Source of the DNA: Halichondria panicea
Lineage: Eukaryota; Porifera; Demospongiae; Suberitida; Halichondriidae
Assembly: GCF_963675165.1 (NCBI RefSeq)
Contig: NC_087391.1
Location: forward strand, 5,364,126-5,428,125
Length of the DNA: 64,000 nt
Reading direction: 5' to 3'
A model generated the notes under the pieces. That model was not told the DNA's origin. It saw only the letters and a list, made by a program, of their open reading frames with translations, and did not search any database. Positions 46,801 through 58,092 of this stretch are shown piece by piece. The position numbers were made by a program, and so were the translations under genes. Numbering within the stretch: the first letter of the stretch is position 1; each line of letters opens with the position of its first letter.

Positions 46801-49025
46801 AAAGAATGAAATACTATAACCACGCCATAAAATACATCCAAAGTCAAAACCAATCATAATTATAGTTAAAACACACTCACTCGACAGTAGAGAAGTGCTG
46901 ACTCAGCGCTTTCCGAGAGTCCACGCTGGCCACATTTCCCAGAGCAAAAGCCCTGAGGGCTGGGAACAACTTGAAGGCAGCCCGCTGTAGAGAGGTGATC
47001 CTGCTGTAGTGCTGGTCAGTCATCTGGTGATCAGTGAGAGCACCTCCTGTCTGGTCATCAATCTCAAACCCTGTGTAGAGTCTGAGACGAGTGAGAAGTT
47101 GTTTGAACAGCTGTCCCTCGGGGTCACGGCGATGAAGCACAGACAGAGACGAGCGGACCTGAGGGGAGGGGAAATAATGACAAAGGACCTCAGGGATCTT
47201 CTTACTGGTGTGGCTACTTTCTGACAATATTTAGTAGAAATTGTATACTGAAAAAACAAGTCAATCAAGACTAGCTTTTGCTAAAAAAATATACCAAAAT
47301 CCGTAATAATATTAAATTTATTAGCAGCTACTTTTTGTACATGTACCAGTCAAATTGGTAGTTAAATATATAAAACTGGTGGCTGGGCCGACCCACTACT
47401 GATCAGTGTGTGGACAGAGCCCTGACTAGTTTTTCATTAAAATGGTAGGTTTTTTCCGGTTGGTTGCCACCCACCACGAGATGTGAGCTGGCCAGGAGGG
47501 TGTTGAAGAACCGTCGTGTGGGCAGCTGTGCCTCTAGGTCAATGAGTAGCTCCAGGCAACGCTCACAGAAACTAACACTGTCTTCATCCAGAGCACCTGC
47601 AATGGATGGACACAGTGGACACTTATTAAAGCTAATCGCTGAAGATTTTACTAGAGTATCAAACTACAGTGTACAGAGCCCTTGTGTTACACATTCTGTT
47701 GATACCATGTTAGAATTTTAAGAGGGGCCAACCAAAGGCCCTCTATTTTGTTGAGCGCAGAGTAAGCGACTGCACTGTACCACCACTGTATCTACTAGAG
47801 TATCAATAAAGCTACAGTGTACAGTGTTGTGCACGTGCTGTGGACAGTACCTTCTGCGGGAGTACTGTCCAACACTTGGAAGTAGCTGTGAATGAGCTTC
47901 CACAGGAAAACACGCTCAGTCTGCGTTCTGTGAGGAAAAACAATTAAACACATATCAGTATGCCTAGAGGGCACTACTTGGGGGAAGCCCCTGTTGCGTT
48001 GAAATTCAAAAGGGGAGTAAATTGAATGAAATTTTTGCTTTTAGGGCCTAAAACGCAATAAATATATGAAACTCCGCCCACCTCTCCCTAGTTTGAGCGT
48101 TGGCTTGCTTATCTCTTTTGTGTAGGACGGTCCAGTATTTCTTTAGTTTTGGTGTTTGTTTGAGAGCCTCGTCGACTAGTGTGGAGGGAAGGTGCTCCCA
48201 GATCCCCAGGGAGACCAGACGCTGCACCTGCTCACGAACTACATCTATCTCCTGAGAGGGCGGAAGATTCAAATGATGTCCGTGTACAAAACAACCCCTC
48301 AACAAAGGCTACGGCTATGAGAGCCTATGATTTTTCTTCAGAATGGACAAAAGCAATCACTGATCCGGCCTTTCAAAATGCTACAAAATGAATCTTTTAA
48401 TTGGACAATCCTAACTCAAGTTACGTATATATGAACACTCAAAGTTAGCTACTCCATTATAGAAGGGTACACTGTAAGTTACAGTATGAACTTGATGAAC
48501 TGAATAGAGTGTAGTCAGTCCTCACCAAACTGTTGCAGCAGTGTATGAGGAACTGGACCATCAGGCACCTCTCCTTAACAGAGTATGGGGTCTCCTGCAC
48601 ACACAGAGACACAAACAACACCGAAATAATTGAAATGCCACTTACTCTGTACAGTAAAGTATCACCACACAATCTTACATAATTATAGAGTGTATACTAG
48701 CTCACATACCTTGCTCTCGAGGGTGAGAGCGATTAGGAGCTCCTGAAAGAATCCCTGGAAGTGTAGGGGGTGGGCAGTGAAGGCCATCCAAGGAGGGACA
48801 CGTTCTCGCCACTTCTCGTTCACCATCAGCACCACTGACATCAGGTATGCAGGAGTGCACTGTGTGGAGGGGGAGGGGGAAGTCCCTAACAATCACACAT
48901 GTATCCTAACGTTAAAGTTAAGTTAAACAATAATTATGTCTACCAATAAAGCAGTGGAGAAGAGATTCAATTCACTTCAATTCAAGTATGTACAGCACTT
49001 GGCCCACCCCACCCACACCACACAT

Positions 49026-49080
<55 letters not shown>

Positions 49081-49835
49081 CTCTGCAGTGAAGTGAGGCC
49101 AGAGGTAGTTCTCCAGGTACTGACTGAACTCGAGTCCCATCACAGCACGCACTGCAAACCTGCACACACAGATAAATCCATCATAAATTATATATACCAC
49201 AACACACACACACAGAGCAAGGAGGGTTGGAAATGACTTTCATAATGCTTGAATTATCCGTCATGCAATCAGGATCTCTTTGGTAAACCTCTGAGATGTT
49301 GCATTTAGATCACCGATTGCATCTCTACCAGTTATAGGATGCATAGATTTGCATAAATATTTCTTCACAACAAACACACAGTATACAACTTAATGCACTC
49401 ACTTTGTTTTCTTGAGAGTGCTGTACACACTTGTAATCATCTCCGCTTTGAACAACGTCTCTTGACCCTGGCCCCAGAACTGAGCACCAAGCTCGGTGAA
49501 ATGATACTCTTCCTTCCTACGAGATCCTCCCCCCGGGGCTTTAGTGTGTTGTGTGAGTGGTGTGGGTGTGGGGACTCCGGCAGGCGGTAACCATACCAAC
49601 GGCTCCTCGTCATACTGCTGGGCAGGTGTACGCCACGAGCCACGACCAGTGAACCGCTTACGAGATCGAGATCCTGTTCAGTTGAAATAGTTTTAATTAT
49701 GTGAGTTTATTGATGATCGTTATTTAGATAAATCCCCATGTGGTCCATATGTTATTTTGAAGCATTCAGTATAATCTACTTGTAAAAAGCTTCAGTACAT
49801 TTCTCACCTCTACCTCTACCTCTATTTGCTTGCAT
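37868..49835 (-). CDS. AQR: Aquarius, intron-binding spliceosomal helicase
   Basis: Twenty-nine exons from 49808-49835 down to 37868-38329, total 4704 nt, 1567 residues (human 1485). Starts [10 protein letters not shown]. The large N-terminal armadillo-like region includes [15 protein letters not shown] and [11 protein letters not shown]. The SF1 helicase core (UPF1-like) has Walker [21 protein letters not shown] (exon 42916-43108), the EESAQ box in [69 protein letters not shown] and [14 protein letters not shown]. The C-terminus is a Thr/Pro-rich repeat (TPTQ blocks), as in human. AQR binds introns upstream of the branch point and links splicing to snoRNP and EJC assembly. Intron 13 carries a satellite, intron 18 fold-back repeats, and the intron after 40933-40974 is GC-AG. 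Divergent from TMEM234. Confidence 0.96.
41925..42865. repeat. Fold-back repeat family, tandem and partial copies in AQR intron 18
   Basis: One partial unit, then two direct units of about 345 bp sharing ATTTTTGACATTGGATGAAC and GTTCCCCCTCCACAATTTAA. Each unit has inverted arms (ATTTTCTGAAAGCTCAGAAA opposite TTTCTAAGCTTTCAGAAAAT or variant) around a CCATGGATTATAGCCCATGG centre. Non-coding. Confidence 0.85.
44036..45425. repeat. Eight-unit intronic satellite with dimeric higher-order structure
   Basis: The landmark GAACAGTCATAACTTTTGTT recurs at about 44042, 44235, 44418, 44612, 44795, 44969, 45147 and 45325. Spacings are 193, 183, 194, 183, 174, 178 and 178 bp, so the first four units alternate long/short and form two dimers of about 376 bp, while the last units are more uniform. 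Units are nearly identical. Fills most of AQR intron 13 (43983-45473). Confidence 0.9.
49022..49078. repeat. CA microsatellite abutting the AQR exon-3 donor
   Basis: About 50 bp of CA/TG. On the AQR strand the exon ends AGG and the intron starts directly with the GT repeat, so many alternative GT dinucleotides are available. Confidence 0.85.
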
Positions 49836-49904
49836 TGTCCTAGATCCTGTTTTCACCAGCACATGGCGTTTACTATTCGAATGTAGCCTGTACAAAGTTC
49901 ATTA
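49836..49904. promoter_or_regulatory. Very short bidirectional promoter between AQR and TMEM234
   Basis: 69 bp separate the divergent start codons. No TATA box recognised. Function inferred from geometry. Confidence 0.6.
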
Positions 49905-50321
49905 ATGGCAGTGCTAGAAGAAGGTCCAGTGGCTGTACTCTTGCAGCATGTACTCAGCTTCACGGCCGTGGCTCTGGTCTGGGGAGGAACCAACCCTTGG
50001 CTCAAGAGGGGAAGTGCTGGAATGGAGGATATTAAATGTTCTAACCGGCTCTTACAAGTTCTAATGGAGCTCAAGTTCCTAGCGTTTCGATGGAGCTATG
50101 TAGTACCCTTCCTCATAAACCAGTCTGGATCAATACTCTATTATTTTACGCTGGGACAAGCCGACTTATCGCTAGCTGTACCTATCACAAACTCTCTAAC
50201 GTTTCTAGTGACAACCGTTATGGGACGATGTATGGGAGAGAAGATCACTTCGTACTGGACCTACGCAGGAGTAGCTACTGTTTTATTTGGTGTTGGACTG
50301 TGTGTGCTCTCAAAGACATAG
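49905..50321 (+). CDS. TMEM234: TMEM234 family, small multi-pass membrane protein
   Basis: Single exon, 138 residues (human 164 or shorter isoforms). Four hydrophobic helices in the EamA-like half-transporter fold; family signatures are ALVWGGTNPWLKRGSAG, YVVPFLINQSGSILYYFTLG and LSLAVPITNSLTFL (human LMPFLLNQCGSLLYYLTLA, LTLAVPICNSL). Function in general is unclear; in vertebrates it has been linked to the kidney filtration barrier. It is convergent with EEF1G with 232 bp between stop codons. Confidence 0.93.
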   Translation: MAVLEEGPVAVLLQHVLSFTAVALVWGGTNPWLKRGSAGMEDIKCSNRLLQVLMELKFLAFRWSYVVPFLINQSGSILYYFTLGQADLSLAVPITNSLTFLVTTVMGRCMGEKITSYWTYAGVATVLFGVGLCVLSKT

Positions 50322-50553
50322 CATTACTTTTATAGACTCATCATTCATGGCAGTATAATAAATTTTTAGTGATTTGCTATTTAAAATAAGGGAAAGGTCA
50401 GTCATTAGAACAAACTGTTATAACATTAATTTTTTGCTTTTAGAACATTATGGTAAAGATCGTCGAAATACTCTAATTATGATAAAACAAAATCTGAATT
50501 TGAAAACAGAACATACATATTCAGTGTTTCTCCTAAATGGTTTATCATTGTCC

Positions 50554-53121
50554 CTATTTGAACACCTTTCCATCAGGCACATCTCTCCCCCCGAAGTCGC
50601 CCTCCCACAGGAAGTACTTGTCGACTATGGCCTTGTCCTCGGCACTGTCTGGGTTCAGCTTGGTGAAGTCGTACGAGGGTGCGTCTACGTTCCAATCATT
50701 GTTCACCTGGTGTGCATGACACAAGGGCAGAAAAACCGAATATCCATAATTATTCATGTACACCCACTATAATTAAAGTAATCATTGACAAGTAATTTAG
50801 ACAACCCCCCCCCCCCAATAATACATAATACATTTCCCTATGGAGTCAACACATCTCACAGACCTCATAGAAAGGCTTCTGTCCTCGCAGCACCCAAATT
50901 CCCTCTATTGAAGCATCATTGTCCTTTCCCACAATCAAGATACTAGCAAATGACGTCTTACGAAGCTTTTCCAGCCGCTGCAACATTCCTGACACCAGGT
51001 TCGAGCACATAAAAACCTTGTAAGTGCTCAGGTCATCTGCGTACTTGCACTTCCAAATACTCCAGCCTTCTTTCTCGAAGTTCTCCCAGAAATGAGCGAC
51101 GGCTACCTTGGTGTCCTTTTCGTTCGAGTAGCTTCTCTTGAAAGCATCGAGGTCAAATGTTCTGCAAAATATTCCATTTCAAACTTTAGTTTAAAAGTTA
51201 AGCACACCGTAAAAAATATATATAATGGAATATTATACATTTGGTAAGGATCACCACACTAACAAATGAGAAATTATACTATCAGATTAAACTCACGAAG
51301 GAGGTAGATCAGCGTAAGGGTCTTTTCGCTCCTTTGGCGCTTCTTCCACTACTGCCGCAGGGGGTAGAGCTTTCTTCTCCTCTTTCTTTGGTGTCGACGA
51401 GGCCTTTTCTTTCTTGTCCTTTTGCTTCTTGGGGAATAGCTCGGCGTAAGTTTTGGCTGCAAGTGAATAATGGATACCATAGCATTTGTCATAGTTGCCA
51501 AAAAGGGGGAGGGATTGAAGTGCATCAATTCCGGACTCTAATCATTGACAAATTGGGCAAATTACTGGCAATTCATTCATCTGACAGTATATATATCGGT
51601 TGTTGTAGTTAGAAATACACGTGTATACAGTCCGTATTTCACAGTTGGTAATGGCACATGGACTAAGACACTGGCACCTTTCTAGCTTAGTTCTAATGGC
51701 CGGCCAAATACTTATTCTACGCTCTAGTGGGACATAAATCCACTTCTTTACCATCGAAGGTAGCCATCTTTGTGCAGAGAGTGACTTCTCCCAACACTGT
51801 CTTAAACTGTGGCTGGTTGATACAGGTCAAGAACCACCTGGTGACATTGGGGTAGGGCTGCCTCAGGCTCGGCTCCAACACCTGCATGTACGATGACCAC
51901 AAAACTCATCTCAATATCACAGCAACATGGTTGAATACAAAATATAATCACTGAGCATTTGCGTATAACTATTCTGTACATGTTAGCTCTGAACAAGACC
52001 AAATACAGCAGATTTCATTGTTACTATCTACAATAGTTTGACAGCTGATCTACCAACTCGCCTGTTTGTAGAGCAGTAGTAGGTCACAGACACAGGTGAT
52101 GTCAGCCAGAGTGACCCTCTCTCCCACCAGGAAGGTCTTGGTGGCCAGCACACGGTCCAGGACAGCAAACACATTCTTCAGGTGGGCCTGGGCCTGATCA
52201 GTGTTCTGCAGGTGGACAGGGGGTGGTACACAGCGCAATGGAAAATAATAATTATATTATTGGCAATTTGTATAATTATACTTGCAAGTAGTTAAGGGAA
52301 CTCATCAAGAAGAAGTAGGCCTGGCATGGTCTATAGATAAACAAAGTATTGCACTGAATACAACACTTAGCAGGCCCAGGATGCCCTCCCCAATAAACAC
52401 TTGAATACTATGGCAAAAATAAAATACAATGCTAGCACTAGTATGCATGCATGAGCGCTCACGGCCTTGTTGTACTGCATAATGCCGAGCGTGGGGAAGG
52501 TCCAGGTGCAGGCTGAGGGGAGGATCTCATTGTCAGCCATGTTCACATACTGTAGAACGTGAGCAGTGTCCAAATCATTGGTCCCTCGCAATTGAGCGTT
52601 GGCAACTATAAAGAAAGATGAATAGATCTAGATCTCAGTAATTCTAGTTAGTCTGTATATTAAATCGATAAACAATTTAAGTATCGGTATATAAATGTAT
52701 ATAAATGGGCTGAGGATTTTAGTAAAATTACCGTAATATGCGATAGCGTTGCTCTCATAGATTCCATTCCCGTCAGCTGTGATGAATGCAGGCACTTTGC
52801 CTAGGGGGAAATTGTCGAGAAATTGGGTTGTTTTGTTGGTTTGCCCCAGGACGAACTCGGGAGGTTCGCTGACCACTTTTATCTCTGCTCCACTGTACTG
52901 TGCTGCTATGAGCACCTTGCAGGCACGAAAGTTATCAGGATATGTGTACAGAGTCTGCAGTGAAGGGACATGGCAGTAATGTACATACACACATCACGAC
53001 ATGCGTTTGCAATCAAAAAGGAGCTCCTAGTATAACACATCATAGAGTTAGGGCATACTTACAAGGTGTGATTGTGCGTATTAGCAAAGATACACACACA
53101 AACTCTACTTACCCCAGCCAT
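50554..53121 (-). CDS. EEF1G: Elongation factor 1-gamma
   Basis: Eight coding exons: 53113-53121, 52732-52954, 52463-52605, 52062-52205, 51752-51881, 51297-51456, 50864-51161, 50554-50706. Total 1260 nt, 419 residues (human 437). The first coding exon is 9 nt (Met-Ala-Gly). A GST-like N-terminal domain has [28 protein letters not shown] and [20 protein letters not shown]; a Lys/Glu/Pro linker follows; the EF1G C-terminal domain has [15 protein letters not shown]-like sequence, [20 protein letters not shown] and ends DGKVFK. It is the scaffold of the eEF1B nucleotide-exchange complex in translation. The intron after 52062-52205 begins with GC, in a place fixed by conserved LYKQ/VLEPS. Divergent from NDUFV2, 124 bp. 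Confidence 0.96.
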
Positions 53122-53245
53122 GCTTGCAAAATCCACAGATGAATAAGATCTCACGTGACTTCTTCTTACCCACTTTTCTACTAAAAGTGCACCGTTGAAT
53201 GTGTTGAGTACAAAATTAATTTCTCAAAGATCCTATACCTAATCA

Positions 53246-53971
53246 ATGGCTTTAGCTAGAAGTATCAGACATGTGGGCCGAACATGGAGGTCTATCCACA
53301 CTGCTGCAGCTCTGCGAGGAGGAGACGGCCAACTGTTTGTGCACAGAGACAGCTCAGTCAACAATCCCGACACTCCATTCACCTTTACTCAAGACAATCT
53401 CAAACGTATTGAGGCTATTCTAGCCAACTACCCAGAGGGCCACAAGGCAGCTGCAGTCATTCCAGTGCTGGACCTGGCACAACGACAACATGGATGGCTC
53501 CCCATTTCAGCCATGAACAATGTAGCTGAACTACTCAACATTTCTCGAATGCGAGTCTACGAAGTGTCTACCTTCTACACCATGTTCAATCGTAACCCAG
53601 TGGGTAAATACCACATCCAAGTGTGCACCACTACTCCCTGTATGCTGTGTGGTGCCAACGACATTGTGAAGACAATATCTTCCAAGTTAAACATAGGAGT
53701 TGGTCAAACCACTGAAGATAATTTATTTACGATGGGCGAAGTGGAGTGTCTTGGAGCTTGTGTAAACGCACCCATGGTACAAATTAATGACAACTACTAT
53801 GAAGATCTGACGACTTCCGATATGGAGAACATTTTGGACCAGTTGAAGTCTGGGAAGGAACCCAAAGGTGGACCCTACAATGGACGGTTTGCTGCTGAGC
53901 CTATCACAGGTCTCACCACCTTGACCACACCCCCTACAGGACCCGGATTTGGAATCAGAGACGATCTTTAG
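53246..53971 (+). CDS. NDUFV2: NADH dehydrogenase flavoprotein 2, complex I 24-kDa subunit
   Basis: Intronless, 241 residues (human 249). A basic Ser/Arg/Ala presequence ([20 protein letters not shown]) is typical of mitochondrial import. The thioredoxin-like fold carries the 2Fe-2S ligands in [10 protein letters not shown] and [32 protein letters not shown] and [10 protein letters not shown] are family signatures. It forms the N1a cluster of the complex I electron-input module. Its last roughly 15 codons and 3' UTR are also present about 2.07 kb downstream as part of a tandem duplication. Confidence 0.97.
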   Translation: MALARSIRHVGRTWRSIHTAAALRGGDGQLFVHRDSSVNNPDTPFTFTQDNLKRIEAILANYPEGHKAAAVIPVLDLAQRQHGWLPISAMNNVAELLNISRMRVYEVSTFYTMFNRNPVGKYHIQVCTTTPCMLCGANDIVKTISSKLNIGVGQTTEDNLFTMGEVECLGACVNAPMVQINDNYYEDLTTSDMENILDQLKSGKEPKGGPYNGRFAAEPITGLTTLTTPPTGPGFGIRDDL

Positions 53972-54463
53972 TTGATTAGTGACGACTCTCTTAGATTGTT
54001 TATTCTACTGTGTATTGTATTGTAGATGTATTATTTTTGTTCTATACACTCTCCTTTCATTGTGAACTGTTTGTAATGACAACCTTTTCCCTTTAAAACA
54101 GCTGAGAGAAGAATTTCTATTTCTTCCTACATTCCGTAACTTTCACTATAGCCTTGATTCCAGGCCGCACTTCATCGGGGAAGTGGCCAGTGAAGGAGGC
54201 TGTACTTTCACTAGAGCTCCTCCCCTAGTTGTTTCACTAGACTACTCGACAGTGGTTCCCTTCAGTTGTAATACTGTGCATGTAAAGAATTGGCAATTAT
54301 TCTCAGAACAACTCAACATAAAAATTAATATTCAGTGGCTATATATTTATTATCAAAATGTGTGCAATAATTGAAAACACACACAACTGCACTGTCAGTC
54401 CTATGTACAACCTATACTATAGTTTAAAAACATCAATGGTTTGAGTGTCGTCTCTTTGTATAC

Positions 54464-55295
54464 TCACTGGTCTGTAAAAAAAAAAAAATGGTGTGTGCAA
54501 AATCAAACAAAATTCTGTATTCAATATACAGTATAGCAAGTAATTTTCAGGGGGCAAAATATTCGTGGTTTAACCATTTTTAGTCAGTTTGTGGATCTTG
54601 GTGTTATAAAAGTACGGGTATATATATAAGGGTGCAATAATTATGGGATTAATAGCATGAGCAACAAGCAATGGCAATTAAGGCTTCTAATTGCACAAGG
54701 CAAGGCTATGCATGTACTTGTTATGAGTGGTATCACAGTCTTGACTATAATATTATACATGCACATAATGAAATACTGAATTACATTTACTCACCGTGGT
54801 GCCCACTTCTTATCCTGGGTCCCGCCATCATTCCCACTGATATGCAGAATAGGCCCATGCCCACCCCAAATCCAACCATCCACAGTCCATTCCCTACTGT
54901 TTTTGCTGTCGAGTTTAAGGCTTCACTGTGTATGGTGACTGCCATCTTTAATCCATCGCTGCGTATGTTAATACCTTCAAGGAGCGATGGAATAGCATTT
55001 CTAGGAGTTAAGAAATATCATTTATTCATTGCAGAAAACAATAAGAGTAGCTATATAGAATAAGAGTGTTGAACTGATATATAGCTAGTAACAGCATTTG
55101 CCCAACTCTGCGTCACTATAGAGCACTGGAGTGCTATGTATAAACCCTCGGTATAGTTTATACGTCTCACAACCAGATTATTGCACAAATAAACATATAG
55201 AAATCTAGCAGCAACTATACCTAAACTATGCAGAAAATAAACCATGAAGGCTTTTAATTTAACACACGGTCCGGGTACAAGTACACTTACCCCAT
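54464..55295 (-). CDS. 72-residue single-pass membrane protein, duplicate A
   Basis: Three coding exons, 55291-55295 (5 nt, ATGGG), 54795-55000 (206 nt) and 54464-54471 (8 nt), total 219 nt. The product begins MGNAIPSLLEGIN, has a polar stretch, then one Gly/Met-rich hydrophobic segment (WMVGFGVGMGLFCISVGMMA) and ends RSGHHDQ. An N-terminal Gly after Met makes myristoylation conceivable, but the Ser is one place off the ideal pattern. I do not recognise the family. The model is supported by perfect reading-frame conservation with duplicate B. An inner ATG would give a 52-residue form. Confidence 0.6.
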
Positions 55296-55343
55296 AGTTT
55301 AAGTGCTAGAGGTAAGAGAGAGAGCAGATTTCAGCTTGTCGAG

Positions 55344-55481
55344 TACCGTATAGCGCGAAATTTTCGAGGCACTTATATTTCGTGGATTCCAACACTTTTT
55401 GTGGACTTAATTTTCGTGTAGAATTCTAACCCACGAAATCCGCGAAAATTAAGCCCCTCGAAAATTTCGCGCTATACGGTA
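55344..55481. mobile_element. MITE, TACCGTATA family, copy 2
   Basis: 138 bp, almost a perfect palindrome: starts TACCGTATAGCGCGAAATTT and ends AAATTTCGCGCTATACGGTA. No coding capacity. Confidence 0.85.
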
Positions 55482-55504
55482 TCAAAACGGTTACACCTAG
55501 TAAA

Positions 55505-55741
55505 TACCGTATAGCGCGAAATTTTCGAGGGGCTTAATTTTCGCGGATTTCGTGGGTTGGAATTCTACACGAAAATTAAGTCCACGAAAAGTGTTCGTTA
55601 ATAAGAATTACCTGCTATCATGCAAATATTTAAAGGCGTGGCTTCCGGTAAGCAGTCATTCCGCGAACATTGTGCAACGAAATGGCTTTTAGAGGCCAAT
55701 CCACGAAATATAAGTGCCTCGAAAATTTCGCGCTATACGGT
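55505..55741. mobile_element. MITE, TACCGTATA family, copy 3
   Basis: 237 bp. Ends identical in type to copy 2 (TACCGTATAGCGCGAAATTT), with a unique centre of about 110 bp. Copies 2 and 3 lie 23 bp apart, both in the spacer between the segmental duplicates. Confidence 0.85.
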
Positions 55742-56557
55742 ATAAACATAGTAGCCAGACTCAGCATTTAATTAATATTCATGCCGGAATATAGCAATAC
55801 CGGTACCCACGCTGAATCTTCCCTCAGATTCAGTAGGAGAGTAAAATAAATATTGTAATTCAGATCTGTGATGCTGACAGTTGTGATATGTGTAAAATAG
55901 CTAGTTGCACTGAGAACCAATAATTATAATGATCACATAGCTGACACACCTACATGATACACATGCATGAATCCAGCTAGCTATACATACATGTAAACTT
56001 CACCACACCCCCTACAAGACCAGGAGTTGGAGTCAGAGACGATCTTTAGTTGATTTAATATAGTGACTCTCTTAGATATTTATTTACTGTGTATTGTATT
56101 GTAGATGTATTATTTTTGTTCTATACACAGTCACTCTCCTTTCATTGCGAACTGTTTCTAACGACAACCTTTTCCCTATTAAAATAGCTGAGAGAAGAAT
56201 TTCTATTTCTTCCTACATTCCGTAACTTTCACTAGCCTTGATTCCAGGCCGCACTTCATCGGGGAAGTGGCCAGTGAAGGAGGCTGTACTTTCACTAGAG
56301 CTCCTCCCCTAGTTGTTTCACTAGACTACTCGACAGTGGTTCCCTTCAGTTGTAATACTGTGCATGTAAAGAATTGGCAATTATTCTCAGAACAACTCAG
56401 CATAAAAATTAATATTCAGTGGCTATATATTTATTATCAAAAATTAATGTGTAGCAATAATTGAAAACACACACAACTGCACTGTCAATCCTATGTACAA
56501 CCTATACTATAGTTTAATTAAAAACATCAATGGTTTGAGTGTCGTCTCTTTGCATAC

Positions 56558-57379
56558 TCACTGGTCTGTAAAAAAAAAATCAAACAAAATTCTGTATTCA
56601 ATATACAATATACTGTATATAGCAAGTAATTTTCAGGGGGAAAAATATTCGTGGTTTAACCATTTTTAGTCAGTTTGTGGATCTTGGTGTTATAAAAGTA
56701 CGGGTATATATATAAGGGTGCAATAATTATGGGATTAATAGCATGAGCAACAAGCAATGGCAATTAAGGCTTCTAATTGCACAAGGCAAGGCTATGCATG
56801 TACTTGTTATGAGTGGTATCACAGTCTTGACTATAATATTATACATGCACATAATGAAATACTGAATTACATTTACTCACCGTGGTGCCCACTTCTTATC
56901 CTGGGTCCCACCACCATTCCCACTGATATGCAGAATAGGCCCATGCCCACCCCAAATCCAACCATCCACAGTCCATTCCCTACTGTTTTTGCTGTCGAGT
57001 TTAAGGCTTCGCTGTGTATGGTGACTGCCATCTTTAATCCATCGCTGTGTATGTTAATACCTTCAAGGAGCGATGGAATAGCATTTCTAGGAGTTAAGAA
57101 ATATCATTTATTCATTGCAGAAAACAATAAGAGTAGCTATATAGAATAAGAGTGTTGAACTGATATATAGCTAGTAACAGCATTTGCCCAACTCTGCGTC
57201 ACTATAGAGCACTGGAGTGCTATGTATAAACCCTCGGTATAGTTTATACGTCTCACAACCAGATTATTATATAATATAAATATATAGGAATCTAGCAGCA
57301 ACTACCAAAACTATGCAGAAAATAAACCATGAAGGCTTTTAATTTAATACACGGTCAGGTACAAGTACACTTACCCCAT
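56558..57379 (-). CDS. 72-residue single-pass membrane protein, duplicate B
   Basis: Three coding exons, 57375-57379, 56881-57086 and 56558-56565, with exactly the same lengths as duplicate A. Four nucleotide differences in the 206-nt exon change three residues (an Arg to His, and Met-Ala to Val-Val in the membrane segment) and leave one silent. All splice sites and the stop are kept, so both copies look functional. Family not recognised. Confidence 0.6.
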
Positions 57380-57859
57380 AGTTTAATTAAGTGCTAGAGT
57401 TTTATTAGGTACAAGAGAGAGCAGATTTCAGCTTGTGACTGTCCAGTCGAGTTTTACAGTCTACGGTTGCAGGCTTTAGCCTCGATTCCAGGCAAGCGGC
57501 CTGGAATCGAGGCTAGCTGTAGGTTAAAATTTGTGTAGTCTCGATCCTAGGCCGAGTTTTCGCTTTTATAACGGTTAGGCGAACAACTATAGGCCTGGTA
57601 CTAGTTGTCTGCGCATGCGTCAAATTTTCATTGTATTTGTGGTCGGCAAAAATATTTCAATAATCGAAATTTGTACACAGAAAATGCACAGAGTGAGTAC
57701 ACAAAAGATGCACATAGGGAGCTGCTTCACAAGGGCCTGGGGAGTTGCCAGTTGTGCTGCAGCACGATTACAGTGACCTAGGGCAACTTCAAGATGATTG
57801 AATGCCTTCAAATTACGTTTCAAAACGATTTAGCAGGCTGCTGGACTTCTCTGATTCTA
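57380..57859. other. Intergenic region without a supported gene
   Basis: Contains the end of segmental copy B and a palindrome of the TAGCCTCGATTCCAGGC family at about 57477-57520. Nothing else recognised. Confidence 0.5.
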
Positions 57860-57861
57860 GG

Positions 57862-58092
57862 CCCCAACTCGTAACTCAGTTAAACTTTGCTTGAGAAAAC
57901 GTAGATTCTCTTGATGCCTCTGAGCTACCCAGCAACGCTCAAACGAGCAGGTCATACTCCAGTCCTGTAAGTATAGGACAATATTAAAAGAAACCAAACA
58001 CGGTTAAACCCTTACCTCAAACTGTCCAGTCTCGTCCGTTAGTATAGCCAAGAGGAACAATGTTGGGATAGCTGGATAGTAGCCATTGCTCC
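57862..58092 (-). CDS. Two last exons of an unidentified gene or gene remnant
   Basis: Exon 58016-58092 is read SNGYYPAIPTLFLLAILTDE...QFE and splices in frame to a terminal exon about 57862-57974 read DWSMTCSFERCWVAQRHQEN and onward to a TAG stop. Both have good GT/AG sites. Upstream, a possible exon near 58600-58652 encodes AELCFLSLHMDQIR, but no donor in the right phase was found, and no start could be placed. Either the 5' exons lie in the repeat-rich region 58100-58680, or this is a decayed gene. Family not recognised. Confidence 0.35.

Larger units (their letters stand above)
53925..57436. repeat. Two-copy tandem segmental duplication (about 1.4 kb units)
   Basis: Copy A, about 53925-55340, and copy B, about 55998-57436, match at high identity over their length, offset about 2.08 kb. 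Each holds the NDUFV2 tail codons, its 3' UTR (with ATTGTATTGTAGATGTATTA) and a complete three-exon membrane-protein gene on the minus strand. 55341-55997 between them holds two MITEs. Copy A 53972-54463 and copy B 56050-56557 hold no gene. Confidence 0.88.

Noticed and set aside
50374-50772. Plus-strand 132-codon frame
   Set aside because: Overlaps the last EEF1G exon on the other strand, whose protein match is unambiguous.
54183-54374. 63-codon frame MASEGGCTFT, repeated in both segmental copies (also 56267)
   Set aside because: Conserved only because the DNA is duplicated; it lies in the 3' flank of NDUFV2 and the copies differ at their ends, with no homology seen.
55994-56050. Second NDUFV2 C-terminus
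   Set aside because: Only the last 15 or so codons are present, without the rest of the gene; a by-product of segmental duplication.
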